Below, piece by piece: positions 36,201 to 46,597 of a stretch of DNA of 64,000 nucleotides. Every line of letters begins with the position of its first letter. Positions within the stretch are counted from its first letter, which is position 1. The position numbers and the translations under genes were made by a program. The stretch comes from Argopecten irradians (Eukaryota; Mollusca; Bivalvia; Pectinida; Pectinidae), in contig NC_091135.1 of assembly GCF_041381155.1 (NCBI RefSeq), positions 59,494,567 to 59,558,566 of the forward strand, read 5' to 3'. A model generated the notes under the pieces. It ran no database searches. It had not been told where the DNA came from and saw only the letters and a list, made by a program, of their open reading frames with translations.

Positions 36201-39200
36201 CAACTCTCCCATGTTCTTCAGCGTTATATTATCATCTGAATCATATAAAGGATCATATAAAATGACCAATTAATATTATCAGTCAAACCAGAAAGGGTAG
36301 GTACCGTATGTAATTTAAATATTGGACATCTTTATTACAATGGACATTCAGGAAAATGGTTTTTTTTTATCTTTTATTTATTTTTTTTGCATTGGCTATT
36401 TTCAAAAAGGCTATGAGAATTACTTGTGTTTCAGAATACATGTCATATTATTTTAAGGTAATGTACCTTTATAATTACTGATTGAGATTGTGAACCTACC
36501 AATGACCCCAGGAAGTTTGTCAAGTTGAGTAACCGTTGCCACCGGATACGGTGTCTCCTGGAGAAGTTCCTGGAGTTTAAAGCGACATAGGCCTGTAACC
36601 AGTAGAGTATACGCTGGTTTAGGCCAGTTGGTACCCGTTACCTGGACAACCACAGCAGCTGTACCAATGTGGTGGATAGACGACAGGTCATCTCCCTTGC
36701 AACAGATAATTGAAGGATTGTAGATTATATATATTCATCCTCGATACTCCAGGGGTTCCGATCACTTACGATCTCTACACCCCTGGCCTATCTCATAGTA
36801 AAACTGGAGGCAACAGAACAAGTAATTTAGTCCTTTAATGCACATCAAAAGATGTCTTCTTTTGAGAGTTCCATTCCCACAGTGATGATGTTTCAATGGG
36901 GTGTGGTTACACATTGCCTAACTTGTTTTTTGGGAATTGTTTTACTGGTAGTCAATTAAGTGGTAGTGTTGCTGATGGCTTTCCAGCACAAAGTGGAGTT
37001 GTATTTCTATAATGGTAATTTGTGTTGTATGTTCACCAAAAATTTATTATAACTAATGAACTCTGTTCGGGTACTCGTACATCACAGCATACTGAAATAA
37101 GAATCACTGTTTATTTGTTATAACATGTATGACATTTCAGATTTTGTACCTGTTCATCAGTAGGGTCCCTTGGAATCACACCAATAATGGTACTACTCAA
37201 AGTATTTCTGCTCAGCAGACGGCCCTTCACCATATTCATGCTATAATGAAATACAAGAATAAGTATGCATTTGGCAGAAAAACAAGAGGCCGAGAGGGCT
37301 TGTATCACTCACCTGCTTTGTAATGCCAAGTAATTTTCTGAATACAGGTTCATTGTTTCTTTTCTAAAGGAATTTAAATACCTACCTCTATTTCCCCAAT
37401 CAGGCCCCAACCCTCCTGCCCCGGGGAGTCAGAGCCAAAATTTATTCAAACTCTATTACGTACCCTTTCCCCAAGGATGTTTCAGGCCAAATTTGGTTAC
37501 AATCCATGCAGAACTCTATGACTAATAGCGATTTATAGGATTTACCTCTATTACCTTTATAGCGCCCCGCCCCTCCTGCCCCCAGGGGGTCAGAGCCAAA
37601 ATTTATACAAACTCTGTTCCCCTTCTTCCAAGGATGTTTTTTAAGTGTCTTTAACTCTAAAATAATGGCCGGAACCGGAGTCAGGGATCGAAATCCTGAC
37701 TTTAATTTTTTTTTTCGTAGAAAATTGAGAAAAAAATTAGCCTAGTTTATACATGAAACTGATGGTTTGTTGAAATTATTACGTACATGTTTCTTATAAA
37801 ATGTATCTTCAGTGATGAAAGGGTGAACACTTGGATAGAGATTATTTACAAAGTATATTTATGATATCATTCACTAAAGAGAAACTATAATGGAAACAGC
37901 AACTGTTTTTAAAATTCTTGTTAGTTTGTTTTAATTTTGTTAATGTTAGTGACAATATCAGCTGAACATAAAATCAATTAAATGTCAACTGGATCTAGCA
38001 TAGCATACAGTTAATATATTTATATGATGACCTGGCCCGACACCAAACGGTGTCGGCTTATTCCACGTTTTGATATAGCAGTGAGCTCTGGCCCTAAACC
38101 AGACATCTATCTGTCATAATGTCTAAGTCTGGTGTCAGGGCCAGAGTATCTCGGGCTACAGAGTATATATATAACCACTCTGGGTAAGTCTCTATGTTAT
38201 ATAACTGTATAAGTCCCCGGCCCCAATGACAATGTATATTGTACTCCTACACGTGTATGAGATCTTATTCCACCTTGATAACATTGTGTGACGCAACGTT
38301 AAAAAGTATTTCGTTGTGTTAGCCTCTAACATTGTTGGAGTTATATTGTTGATAATATGAGGGGTTAAAATTTGGGACCAAATTATTAAGTGTACGTAAC
38401 GTCATGTTACCCAAATTGGCACGCTACCCAAAATGGCACACTTTTCGATAATATTGCTTCCGTTTTAATTCACTTTGGAAATTTTCTTTTAGCTGTTGCT
38501 ATAATTATTCCCTGATCATCATGAAATTCTTTAATGGTGATATTTCCACATGACCATAGCTAGGAGGGATTTTGTTCAGCTATAAACTTGAGAAAATACC
38601 TGAAATCAAGTGTTACGGTAAATATTGCCCCGTGCGATGACTCTAGTTTTCCACTTTTCGCTCAATAGTCTGCTCTAAAAAGTGTGGAAATGGTATAAAC
38701 TATGTCTAGAACACAAATTTAATCAATTTAGTTGTCAGTTACTTGGTAGTTTCATAGTTCAGAGCTGTTTTATCCTCAGTAAATGTTGATTTTCTAGTAT
38801 GGAAATTTTTCATCTGCGATAATGTGCGCATGCGAAATGAAACAAAGGTGCGCTCGAGTAGCACTTATACATCCAAGAGTTACTTCCCTTATGCCATTTA
38901 TATGTTTATTTAACAGTAAAACACACACAAAGCTTACAAAGGCAAAATATGCCTAAATATTGTCGTAAAAATTATGTAAGAAAGGTAAGTGATAACCATA
39001 AAGATGAAATTTTACCTGCGTAATGACTACATTGATTTTGACGTCAATCATCCAAATAATACATATAGAGAAAAGTGTTCAATGGCATTAATTGTTGATT
39101 TTTGTATTGTAGTTTCAATATAAGTCAAATTATATTTGAAATATCCCGATATTTTTCTATGCTCACTGTTTTTACCTGGGTGTGCCAATCTGGGTACGCG

Positions 39201-42200
39201 CACCTGGTTGATAGCAGGTGCGTTCCAGACCTGTATCCAAGGATGCTATTTATGGAAACACGTGCAGAAAGAATTCCAAACATAAACCAACAGACAGATG
39301 ATAGGCTCTATTTGTAAGATTGATACAAAAATTGGAATTTTATTGCAATCTGAAAAATAGATGCTTAAAAATAAGAATCAAAGTACTGAAAGTACTAAAT
39401 GGCTCGGTCTCGATATTACGAGGAATATATTTCTAAGGTCAATACAACTGTAGTTTTGTACAATAAGAAATCAATTTGGCTGGTGTTCCTTCCAGTTTGG
39501 ACTTTTGAGGATTCCTTGGACACCAAGGTGTAAAATAAGAGACACATACTAAAATCTTGGAAGCCCATTCTAATATTTCCTATGATGTTATATGTCAAAT
39601 GATTTTATGACACCTTTAGCGTTTTCCTTGTTAATTTGATGTTAATGAAAATATCCATTCTTAATGACTATTGTCATCAAGTTCCTGGGACCACAGTATC
39701 AGTTAACAAGTATTGTTTTGCAGCAGAGAAAGACAAGGGGCATACTTTTCTATGCCAAAATGTCTTAAATATAGAATATATCTGTCCTCTAGAAGACTTA
39801 TCAATATCACCATGTGATTTTTTAATAAATTGGTCAATTGGTATACTTTTAACAAGTTTTGTAATTATTCTTTTGTAAAACAGCAAGTTGATTGATATAC
39901 ATTGTATCCGAACTTCAATTCAAACCGGATAACTTGTTAGCTCACCATAAACCATGAAATTGTTTGTACACTTTCTTAACTTCATGATCGTTTCCCATAC
40001 CTCTGATGAGTATAATAAAACTGTCATTACAAGTGAATCAAATATTTTCAGTTTAAGATGAACAGGAAGAGATACATTCCTTAATTTCTTATAAACAGCA
40101 AACGCCGATTTAATTGTTTGTTCAGCAGGTTTTTTCCCTTTCTTTAAAAACGCTACCATTAACATTATTTTCTGTACCTAGATATGTAAACAATTCTTAT
40201 AAATCTAATTCTGTATTCCATAACATCAACTGGTGTTGTTGTACCGATCTACATCTTGAGAAGATCACAATTTTTATCTTTCTGATATTAAGTTCTAATT
40301 TCCATGTTATGCAATATTGTTAAAATTCATGTAACACTTGTTGTAGACCATCAGATATTTCTGATATCATAAAAGTGTTATTGGCAAATAATATGATAAC
40401 AAGTTTGGGATACATTCCAATATCATATACCGTAAAAAATGGTATAATTTTGCGCAGGTAATTTTTAGGGCTGAAAATGCTTAAAAAATCTACTATCAGT
40501 ATATTTTGCGCATCAACAAAATGGGGAAAACAATGTCCAGGGAGTCCCAAAACCGATGTATGAAGGTGACAATTTCAATGCAAAATATTCCCCATAAATG
40601 CTTGACAACTTGCACAAAAAGTGTTGTATTTAGAAGAAATAACATATGAAAACCGCATTGCGTTTGTTTTCTTTTATTGGCCACCGTAACCTGAAACTGA
40701 AATATCTAGCAGATGTCCAAAACATCGGCGGTCTGGTCCGCCGTACTCCGTGCACATGTCAATGTTTTGAGATATTACACATGAATAGTAATCAGGAATA
40801 TTTGAAAAGAGTAGAATATATTTACTTAACTTGGCACAATAAGTAATTAGTGTGTTTGAGATCATTAGCAATCAACAGCAATCAGCTAGCGGATACGTAG
40901 TTTAGCTTGCAACAATCACAGTGTGCATAATTTGTCAAGATTTGTAAGACAAAATATTCTTTTCCACCAGGTAAGATTCTAAGTCATAAAGGTAGATTGA
41001 AAATAGGAAGGGAGATAAAATAACCAGATAAATATTTGTAGCGGGATCAGACTGGGTTGATTGTCGGCGATCAGGTAGCTCAGTCGGAAGAGCTACATTT
41101 TCTTCTCTCCTGTTACAAAATTGGCACCCAACTAAATAACCAACGGTTGTGGTGTTTGAAAGGGTCTCGTATGTATTCAAAAAAGGAGGGAGGAGTGTAG
41201 CGGGACTGGACTGCGTCGATTATCGATGACCAGGTAGAGCACGGTAGAGCACTCAGCTAGTGTTCGGAGAGTCCCGGGATCGAATCCCGGTCTTGTTGCT
41301 ACATTTTCTCCTCTCCTGTTACATATGGTACCATACTGTGCATGTAGATATTCAAAGTAAATCAACAATGTTCGCTGATCTTGCAGAATTGCCTTACAGT
41401 GTTATAATGAATGCAGTAAATGTATGTCTCATTGGTGTGATTGATTTAAAGGCAGTTCATGTGGTGACCGAAAAAAAGGTAAAATCAATACTTTCAGAGT
41501 GATCAGGGAACATTGATAGTCAAGGCGGGAAAAACATAAGACGACCTGTGTTATACAAATAATGTTTAATTGATTTTCATTAAATTGTCTCGAAGGTGAT
41601 GATTAGTGTGTTATGAACGATAAGCTTAATATGTTTTTGACAAAAAATATAAACAGCTAAAGTCATATTGTGTTTTAAATTTAAATAATCTTTTATTTAT
41701 TCATTTCATTTCAAGCATGTACATGTCATAGAATATAAACAAATATCAGGTATATGCTTAAATCATATTACAGTTAAATTCACAATAAGGAATTTGAAGA
41801 TGATGATAGTAATTATTTTCGGATTGAAAATCATTACAATATTAAGCTTCCACAGTTGAAAATTACTTCTTTTTGTTCACACAATTCTTCTCCTAGACTG
41901 TTTCCAGTTGAAATGATACATGCATGCTGACATTCTGTAAAACATAAGGAAACAATAAATGTATTAACAGAGTAATTACTGAAAAGGCCAATATCATATA
42001 ATTAAACATTTTAATCATAAATAGCAATACCAGCATAGAGGAAATATTATTGAATTTTAATTTCCGCTGTTCTTCAGTCCTCCTGTTCTTACATGTAAGA
42101 GTTTTGTCCTTCATAAATTGATTGTAATATACAGTCTATAGCAGTTGTTATATAATGTGCACAAAGAAGTATAAATACACACGTATGCATGGGTACAGTG

Positions 42201-44003
42201 GTAAATTAATAAGTTATACAGAAAATGATGGTGCTTATCATGAAAAGCGTAAAGTCTATTTTGTTGAGTAAAAAGTTAAAAAAACTAACATTGTTCACAC
42301 CCTAAGATGTAATCTCACTCAAAACTGTGATCAGGTGGGCTTTTGTGCGATTGCATTTGTAAGACTGTGCCAGGTGGTAGAGATTAGTTCCGCTCGAGTG
42401 ATCACACAATGCAAGTGAGAGTCGGGAATATGTTTATGTAAGTTTTAATTGCTAATCTCTGATGCTTGTTGGTAAAATATAACTCAGGATAATTGCTAAA
42501 CAATTAACAGTTTTCTCTACATTTGTTACAGATTGAAACAGCTTTTTAAGTGCCGTTTAACGGAAGAATTATGAAGAAGAAATCGGCATTTTCGTCGATC
42601 TAGTAGTCCAAAAAATATCACTTCGAGTTATATGAACATTCCATATATGATTTATGTCATTCGGCCAAAAATGTATACTTCGTATTACCTAGTTTAATGC
42701 ATATGCTGTATGTATATGATCAGAACGTCAAGCTCCTGTGGTGAAAATAACTAAAATGTTTTAAAAGTATGGTTTAGTGGTAATCTCTGAACGTGCTTTA
42801 GTATATAGATATAATCTGATATTTATACTGGTGCTTATACAATTATCGATAATAATGGATGTGGTAAATATCCATACCTTATTAACTGCCGTTAGTTTTA
42901 AGATTACGCCACCTTGGACATTTACAAAATGTTCACCGTCTGTCACGTGCTATTTTATCAGTAGTCCAAGTTTGTCCAAAATTTTGTTAGAGTTGTCTTT
43001 CTTCCATTGTGGATTTACACGTACATGTGGCATAACGCAACCGTGATAAAATCTCCATATCATCCTGAAATATATTTGCTCCCGAACTAATATGATTCAA
43101 AGTGCAAAAATCATTATTGTAACAATTTTAATGTTTGAGGTGAAATATAGATTTCATTTTTTCCGTTGCGGGATAATTGTCACTAGTAGGGACTAAACGC
43201 GTGGGGCGAAGCGAAGCATTTTCGGGACGAAACGCCTTCATGTATTGAAAACAACATTTTCGGGACGAAAAGTCTAGATACATTGTACACAATTCAAGTG
43301 AAAATTTTCCAACCTAAGATCATTTGGATGATGTATATGGTAAGGATATGAAAGTAGTAATCTACTATTCCCATTTCAACATTACAGATACGTTTATTTC
43401 AGTAACTTTCATATTCAAAATTTGCTATTTAAAATTCCCGGTAAAATCAAAGTTGTTGAATACACTGCCGCTAGGAGCGCTAGTATCTGCGAGCAAGTTC
43501 TTAGCCAATCATATTGAGGAACTTGACTGAAAGAGAATTTTGCAACCACGATCACAATGGCGAGGTGACCCTCGCCAAAAATGTGTGCCAATCTGGGTTA
43601 CATGACGTTACAAATATACATTTGCAGGGTTTTGGAGAAATTTCATAACATCTAATCAAGCGATAATAATATACAACAGAAATGGTTGTTCGTGAAAAAA
43701 ATGTTAACTTAAAGGTAGCCAACTTGTAAACAGTAAAGTTATGTTAGTCTAGGCCTACCTGTTATATAAAACGTGATACAGACAGTATAACACTGATAAG
43801 TCAAGCATTGGCCGACATAGATAAATACTTAATAATTATGGTCAAAAATGAATCCCATCTGTAAATTTATACAAAATGGACAGAACAAATACTTACTTGC
43901 GCATACTCCTGACAGGAATACGCATAGAAGACCCAGGCAGAAGGACATTGTCAGCTACTAAAAGCAAAGGAAGACGACGGGGGATTGTTATGGTCGACGC
44001 CAT
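27255..44003 (-). CDS. LONP2: Peroxisomal Lon protease homolog 2, complete
   Basis: ATP-dependent Ser-Lys protease and chaperone of the peroxisomal matrix, which degrades damaged or processed proteins (family knowledge). Seventeen exons, in coding order: 43897-44003, 37150-37240, 36500-36695, 36114-36235, 35660-35812, 35314-35486, 34729-34827, 34354-34428, 33806-33991, 32566-32713, 32073-32152, 31461-31693, 30859-31112, 29962-30174, 29552-29749, 29029-29139, 27255-27365. Lengths sum to 2,550 nt, giving 849 aa (human about 852), with every junction phase agreeing. Visible parts: N-terminal substrate-binding domain ([28 protein letters not shown]), Walker A GPPGVGKT near residues 378-385, Walker [10 protein letters not shown] near 442-450, GYTQEEKI, protease domain with catalytic Ser in GPSAG (about 740) and Lys in GGIKEK (about 781), and C-terminal SKL (PTS1). 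The start ATG at 44001-44003 precedes [14 protein letters not shown]. Intact; no frame breaks. Confidence 0.97.
27411..28681. mobile_element. 1.3-kb non-autonomous inverted-repeat element, copy 1
   Basis: It shares almost its whole interior with the copy at 52680-53977. The right end (cggtaggggtttatatacac, gttctcagttggggtagca, tggctgtaa) is the reverse complement of the left end (caactgagaa...gcgtgtatataaacccctac), but the first 20 bases on the left are worn. It lies in the last LONP2 intron, 46 bp from the acceptor of the final exon. No coding frame. Confidence 0.85.
28724..28997. mobile_element. Foldback element with ~50-bp inverted ends
   Basis: The left arm agatcccaaaatgacgtagg, taaagtac...ccattagtcccacc and the right arm gtgggactaattgatggtaa, gtactttacccacattg, ttttgggatct are reverse complements at about 80%. 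The interior contains a T-rich tract and two TGACGTCATCTTTT sites. It inserts 42 bp from the end of the 1.3-kb element. Confidence 0.75.
30261..30704. repeat. 46-bp minisatellite in LONP2 intron, 9-10 copies
   Basis: Unit ccaggaccagtatatttggt, cggtatagta, aggttccctgatgtca. The copies are nearly identical. It lies between exons 29962-30174 and 30859-31112, starting 87 bp upstream (in gene orientation) of an acceptor. Confidence 0.96.
32755..33275. repeat. 51-bp minisatellite in LONP2 intron, about 10 copies
   Basis: Unit ttggtgacacttagctagtg, aaaatgtaattaatatacac, atgccatgaga. 51 is a multiple of three, so one frame stays open over eight copies on the minus strand (a repeated [17 protein letters not shown]); this is a consequence of unit length, not a gene. 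It starts 42 bp beyond the acceptor of exon 32566-32713. Confidence 0.96.
33335..33432. repeat. Short two-copy direct repeat in LONP2 intron
   Basis: acatctagatgttatacttt plus caagcattttacccaac occurs twice in succession. A similar two-copy duplication (tattgattctcacaaaactt, ttaaaacttttaatagtcaa) lies at 34007-34095. Confidence 0.8.
36725..36815. mobile_element. Fragment related to the element at 45817-46060
   Basis: Shares cctcgatactccaggggtt, a 'gatcacttacg' segment and 'cctatctcatagtaaaa' with the fuller inverted-repeat copy. It is truncated, with no right end. Confidence 0.5.
37281..37640 (-). mobile_element. Subfamily A element, minus strand, 5' truncated
   Basis: Reads AACAAGA GGCC ... 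GGGC...CACTCACCTG at its low-coordinate end, which is the reverse complement of the subfamily A 3' terminus. Two core units follow (ccaaatttggttacaatcc, ggggtcagagccaaaattta). The head is missing. It lies in LONP2 intron 1. Confidence 0.75.
39920..41015 (-). mobile_element. Non-LTR retrotransposon (LINE) reverse-transcriptase fragment, interrupted
   Basis: The minus strand reads typical RT pieces in order: [17 protein letters not shown] (about 41010-40960), then after an inserted segment [15 protein letters not shown] (about 40400-40360; the YADD-type motif is changed to FANN), [25 protein letters not shown], and [20 protein letters not shown] with SSEVWE (about 40060-39990). Frameshifts and stops separate the pieces, and the catalytic aspartates are lost. 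The clade is not determined; the motifs fit the Jockey/CR1/I group. It is dead and 5' truncated. Confidence 0.8.
40430..40925 (-). mobile_element. Partial third copy of the 1.3-kb element, inside the LINE
   Basis: The reverse complement matches the right half of the copies at 27411 and 52680: 'ctattcatgtgtaatatc', 'acggtggccaataaaagaaa', 'cttctaaatacaacactttt', 'gtgcaagttgtcaagcattt', 'tagtagattttttcagc'-like. Its outer end differs (gcgcaaaattataccatttt). Confidence 0.75.
41037..41323 (+). mobile_element. Miniature LTR element (TRIM) with tRNA-like LTRs
   Basis: Non-coding LTR-retroelement derivative. LTRs at 41037-41117 (81 bp) and 41196-41323 (128 bp) both start TGTAGCGGGA and end CTCTCCTGTTACA. 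A primer-binding-like TTGGCACCCAAC follows the first, and a purine tract (aaaaaaggagggaggag) precedes the second; the internal part is 78 bp. The 3' LTR carries a tRNA-like module with a TTCGAAT-type B box in a 5-bp stem (CCGGG/CCCGG). No 5-bp flanking repeat was seen. Old, non-coding fossil. Confidence 0.8.
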
Positions 44004-44287
44004 TTTGTTTAAATGACCCATCAAGTTGAAAGGTCAGAGGTCAGGGTCAAAGTACATCTAAACAGAGCCACGTGGTCTACAGAATCAGCTGGTATCTGGA
44101 TAAAATTACTACTAATCAATTAGGGTTTTAAAAGGAAAGAAATACAGAGACAAATAAGTAACACAAATTATCAATATATGTCTCTGCGACTTACATGTAT
44201 TAAATAAATCCAATCTATACTACATATAGCTAGTTTACATAAACAATTACATAAACCACCTGTTGTCTATTCATGCACACAGGATAT

Positions 44288-44471
44288 AGTTACAGTTTAT
44301 AAAATTATGGACCCACCAGGGTGTCCTAGGACCCAATTTTAGGTGTTTTAGGGGGTCTAGATAAAAAATCTGTAAAAATCATAGTTAACATATTACTAGT
44401 ATATACGTATTAAGTACTATGTAGAGTAAAACGCATAAAAATGGTGGGTCCATAATTATACAAACTGTAAC
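44288..44471. mobile_element. Tc1/mariner-like MITE with TA target
   Basis: Ends GTTACAGTTTATAAAATTAT, ggacccacc and the reverse complement ggtgggtcc, ATAATTATACAAACTGTAAC form inverted repeats of about 30 bp. Both sides are flanked by TA. 184 bp, non-coding. It lies just upstream of LONP2. Confidence 0.75.
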
Positions 44472-44599
44472 TAATTCTCAGATCCCTGTGTTCATGCAGT
44501 GATCTTTTAAATCCAGGTGATGATACATATAATAGATATAAACAACAATTGAATTGATCAAAGTATATAATAAAAAGATATACTACAGTATTTATCATA

Positions 44600-45165
44600 A
44601 TATTATGTAATATTCAAAATCTTCTGCTGGACTTTATAAATGATTGCACAAGTTCAATTACATGACAGTTTACTTCCAAAGCCAAGTTTTCATTTCCGTA
44701 ACGTAATACATTTAAATTTACTTGTATCTTTAGATCATTTAAAACATTGAGCATATCTGTACGGGCAGCAACATAATTTTGACATTCAAAAAAGAAATGA
44801 TTTGCATTTTCACAAGTGTAGCCACAATTTATACAAATAGAATTTGGTGCCAAATTTACACGTAAAAGGTCATCTTTTAGAGAACTACACTAATGTCTTA
44901 ATTTAGTATTTATAAGATTAAATTTTCTTTCTCCATAATTAAAATAATATGGTAGACTAGTAGAAATAGGTTGAGAAAGAGCTAGTTTAAAGGAAGAAAA
45001 GGTAGGGATTTAACATGACATCTAAGTTGTTCCAGCTTCTTAAAGTAGTGGGAAAGAAATTTTTTGTTGTAGTAGATAGTCGATGATTTGGAATTTGGAA
45101 ACTTTCACTATTTCTTAAAGTAAGGATTATAATTATACATGGACACCATACATATTAAAATATAA
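44600..45165 (-). mobile_element. LINE 3'-terminal fragment
   Basis: The minus strand encodes the C-terminal tail of a non-LTR retrotransposon polyprotein: YGERKFNLINTKLRH, SSLKDDLLRVNLAP, then a zinc-finger-like CINCGYTCENANHFFFECQN, ending SFIKSSRRF at 44614. It is 5' truncated and contains an internal stop. Confidence 0.7.
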
Positions 45166-45816
45166 ATATATGATACAATCAATTTTTAACTGAAATATTG
45201 TTCAGGTTTACCATAGAAAAATATCAACCAAAGTTTGACGATGTTTATCAAATTTGTAATAAATAAATACTGTAAAGACTTTAAAAGTTAAACGAATGAC
45301 GTTGTAACAAACATTTGCTACAAAAAAAAAAGAAATAAAGCTAAATTTATGAATCGGTGATATATTTTTATACTGTACTATGTATGGCATGCTTTACCTA
45401 AATGATATTAATTATTTCCCGACAGATACAGAATACCAGTATAGTTGTTGAAGACTTCTAACTGGCAGAGAATGCTGTAAACGTGTAGATGAATGGATAT
45501 TTACTCACGAGCTTAAAACTGACGGATGATTCCTGTTTTCATAGAGAAATCACCCATACGCATATGACATTTTAGATGATAGAAACAACTGTCAAAAAAT
45601 CATATTAAGACTGATGACAGCACAAGTAGATGGACGTGACAGCCTAGATAAAAATTGATCTAGGCAACCTAAAGCTTGTAGCTCTGGAAGACGGACGGAC
45701 GATTTCTGACAGATGGTTGTCGTCAACGGCGTGAAGACAGCTATGTTAACTGTTAACACACAGTCAATGATAAATTTAGTCGATGCATGTGCTGATGCTT
45801 AATAGAATATCAACCT

Positions 45817-46060
45817 ATATCCTTGATATTCCAGGGGTTACTATCACTGGCGTAATACCCACCCATGGACTATGTCATAGTAAAATACACCACACAGCAC
45901 CACAGGTGAAAAAAACTGACCAATCACAGGCCTGCAGATACTTCATTTGAAGATTACAGAGATGTACATGTGACTTTATATTTTGCCTACAGTTTGCCTA
46001 TGAAATAGTCCACAGGTGAATATAACATTAGTGATAGTAACCCCTAGAGTATTGAGTATG
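45817..46060. mobile_element. Inverted-repeat element of ~245 bp
   Basis: The left end tatatccttgatattccagg, ggttactatcact and the right end ttagtgatagtaacccctag, agtattgagtatg are reverse complements of about 32 bp. The interior is non-coding. Related fragments lie at 36725-36815 and, more distantly, at 48825-48890 (tcctcgat...atcgagga). Confidence 0.7.
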
Positions 46061-46597
46061 ATCAAAATACGGATTTACAGAAGTTTTTTTCTATTAAACT
46101 TTGAAGACATTTTGTATTTATGATGTGAATATTCCAGAGACTCAGTTTGGTCATCACAATTTTATACGATATGAAAACCATGTATGTACACTGCGGAGAT
46201 AATTCTGTGAACATTTGATAACACTCAGCACTAGTTTGCGGTATACTGTAAATCAATATATATGTTTGTCCTTTATCAGCTAGCCCTACCAATATCGTAT
46301 ACACCGTCCACACTGTACGGCAAGGGCACATATACAGTAATACGTGCGATTACCAAATCATCCGGAACAAATACCAGATTCAAAATCACATTAAGAAACA
46401 CGTTCGGTCTGAACCCTGGAGTAGTGTACAACGTGTCCCACATGTGTATTTGCAGCGGACGTGAATATTTGCTGAGACCAATTACCTTCCGGAACAATAT
46501 GTGGATATTTTACACAAATCGTACACAAGACAAGGCGTGAAGAATTATTGATGACAATGTACTTAGTGACACGGTGCTAGTCACCTGTTAGTTAATT

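Larger units (their letters stand above)
37241..43896 (-). other. LONP2 intron 1 (6.7 kb), a transposon cluster
   Basis: Contains the subfamily A fragment (37281-37640), a LINE fragment split by another repeat (39920-41015), a miniature LTR element (41037-41323), and inverted outer sequences (38393/43612). The remaining stretches (37641-38390, 38420-39900, 41324-43570) are AT-rich with no recognised gene. Confidence 0.7.

Noticed and set aside
46262-46540. 92-codon frame upstream of the first RING gene
   Set aside because: No domain or conserved pattern recognised and another frame is open on the opposite strand; more likely 5' flank or UTR.
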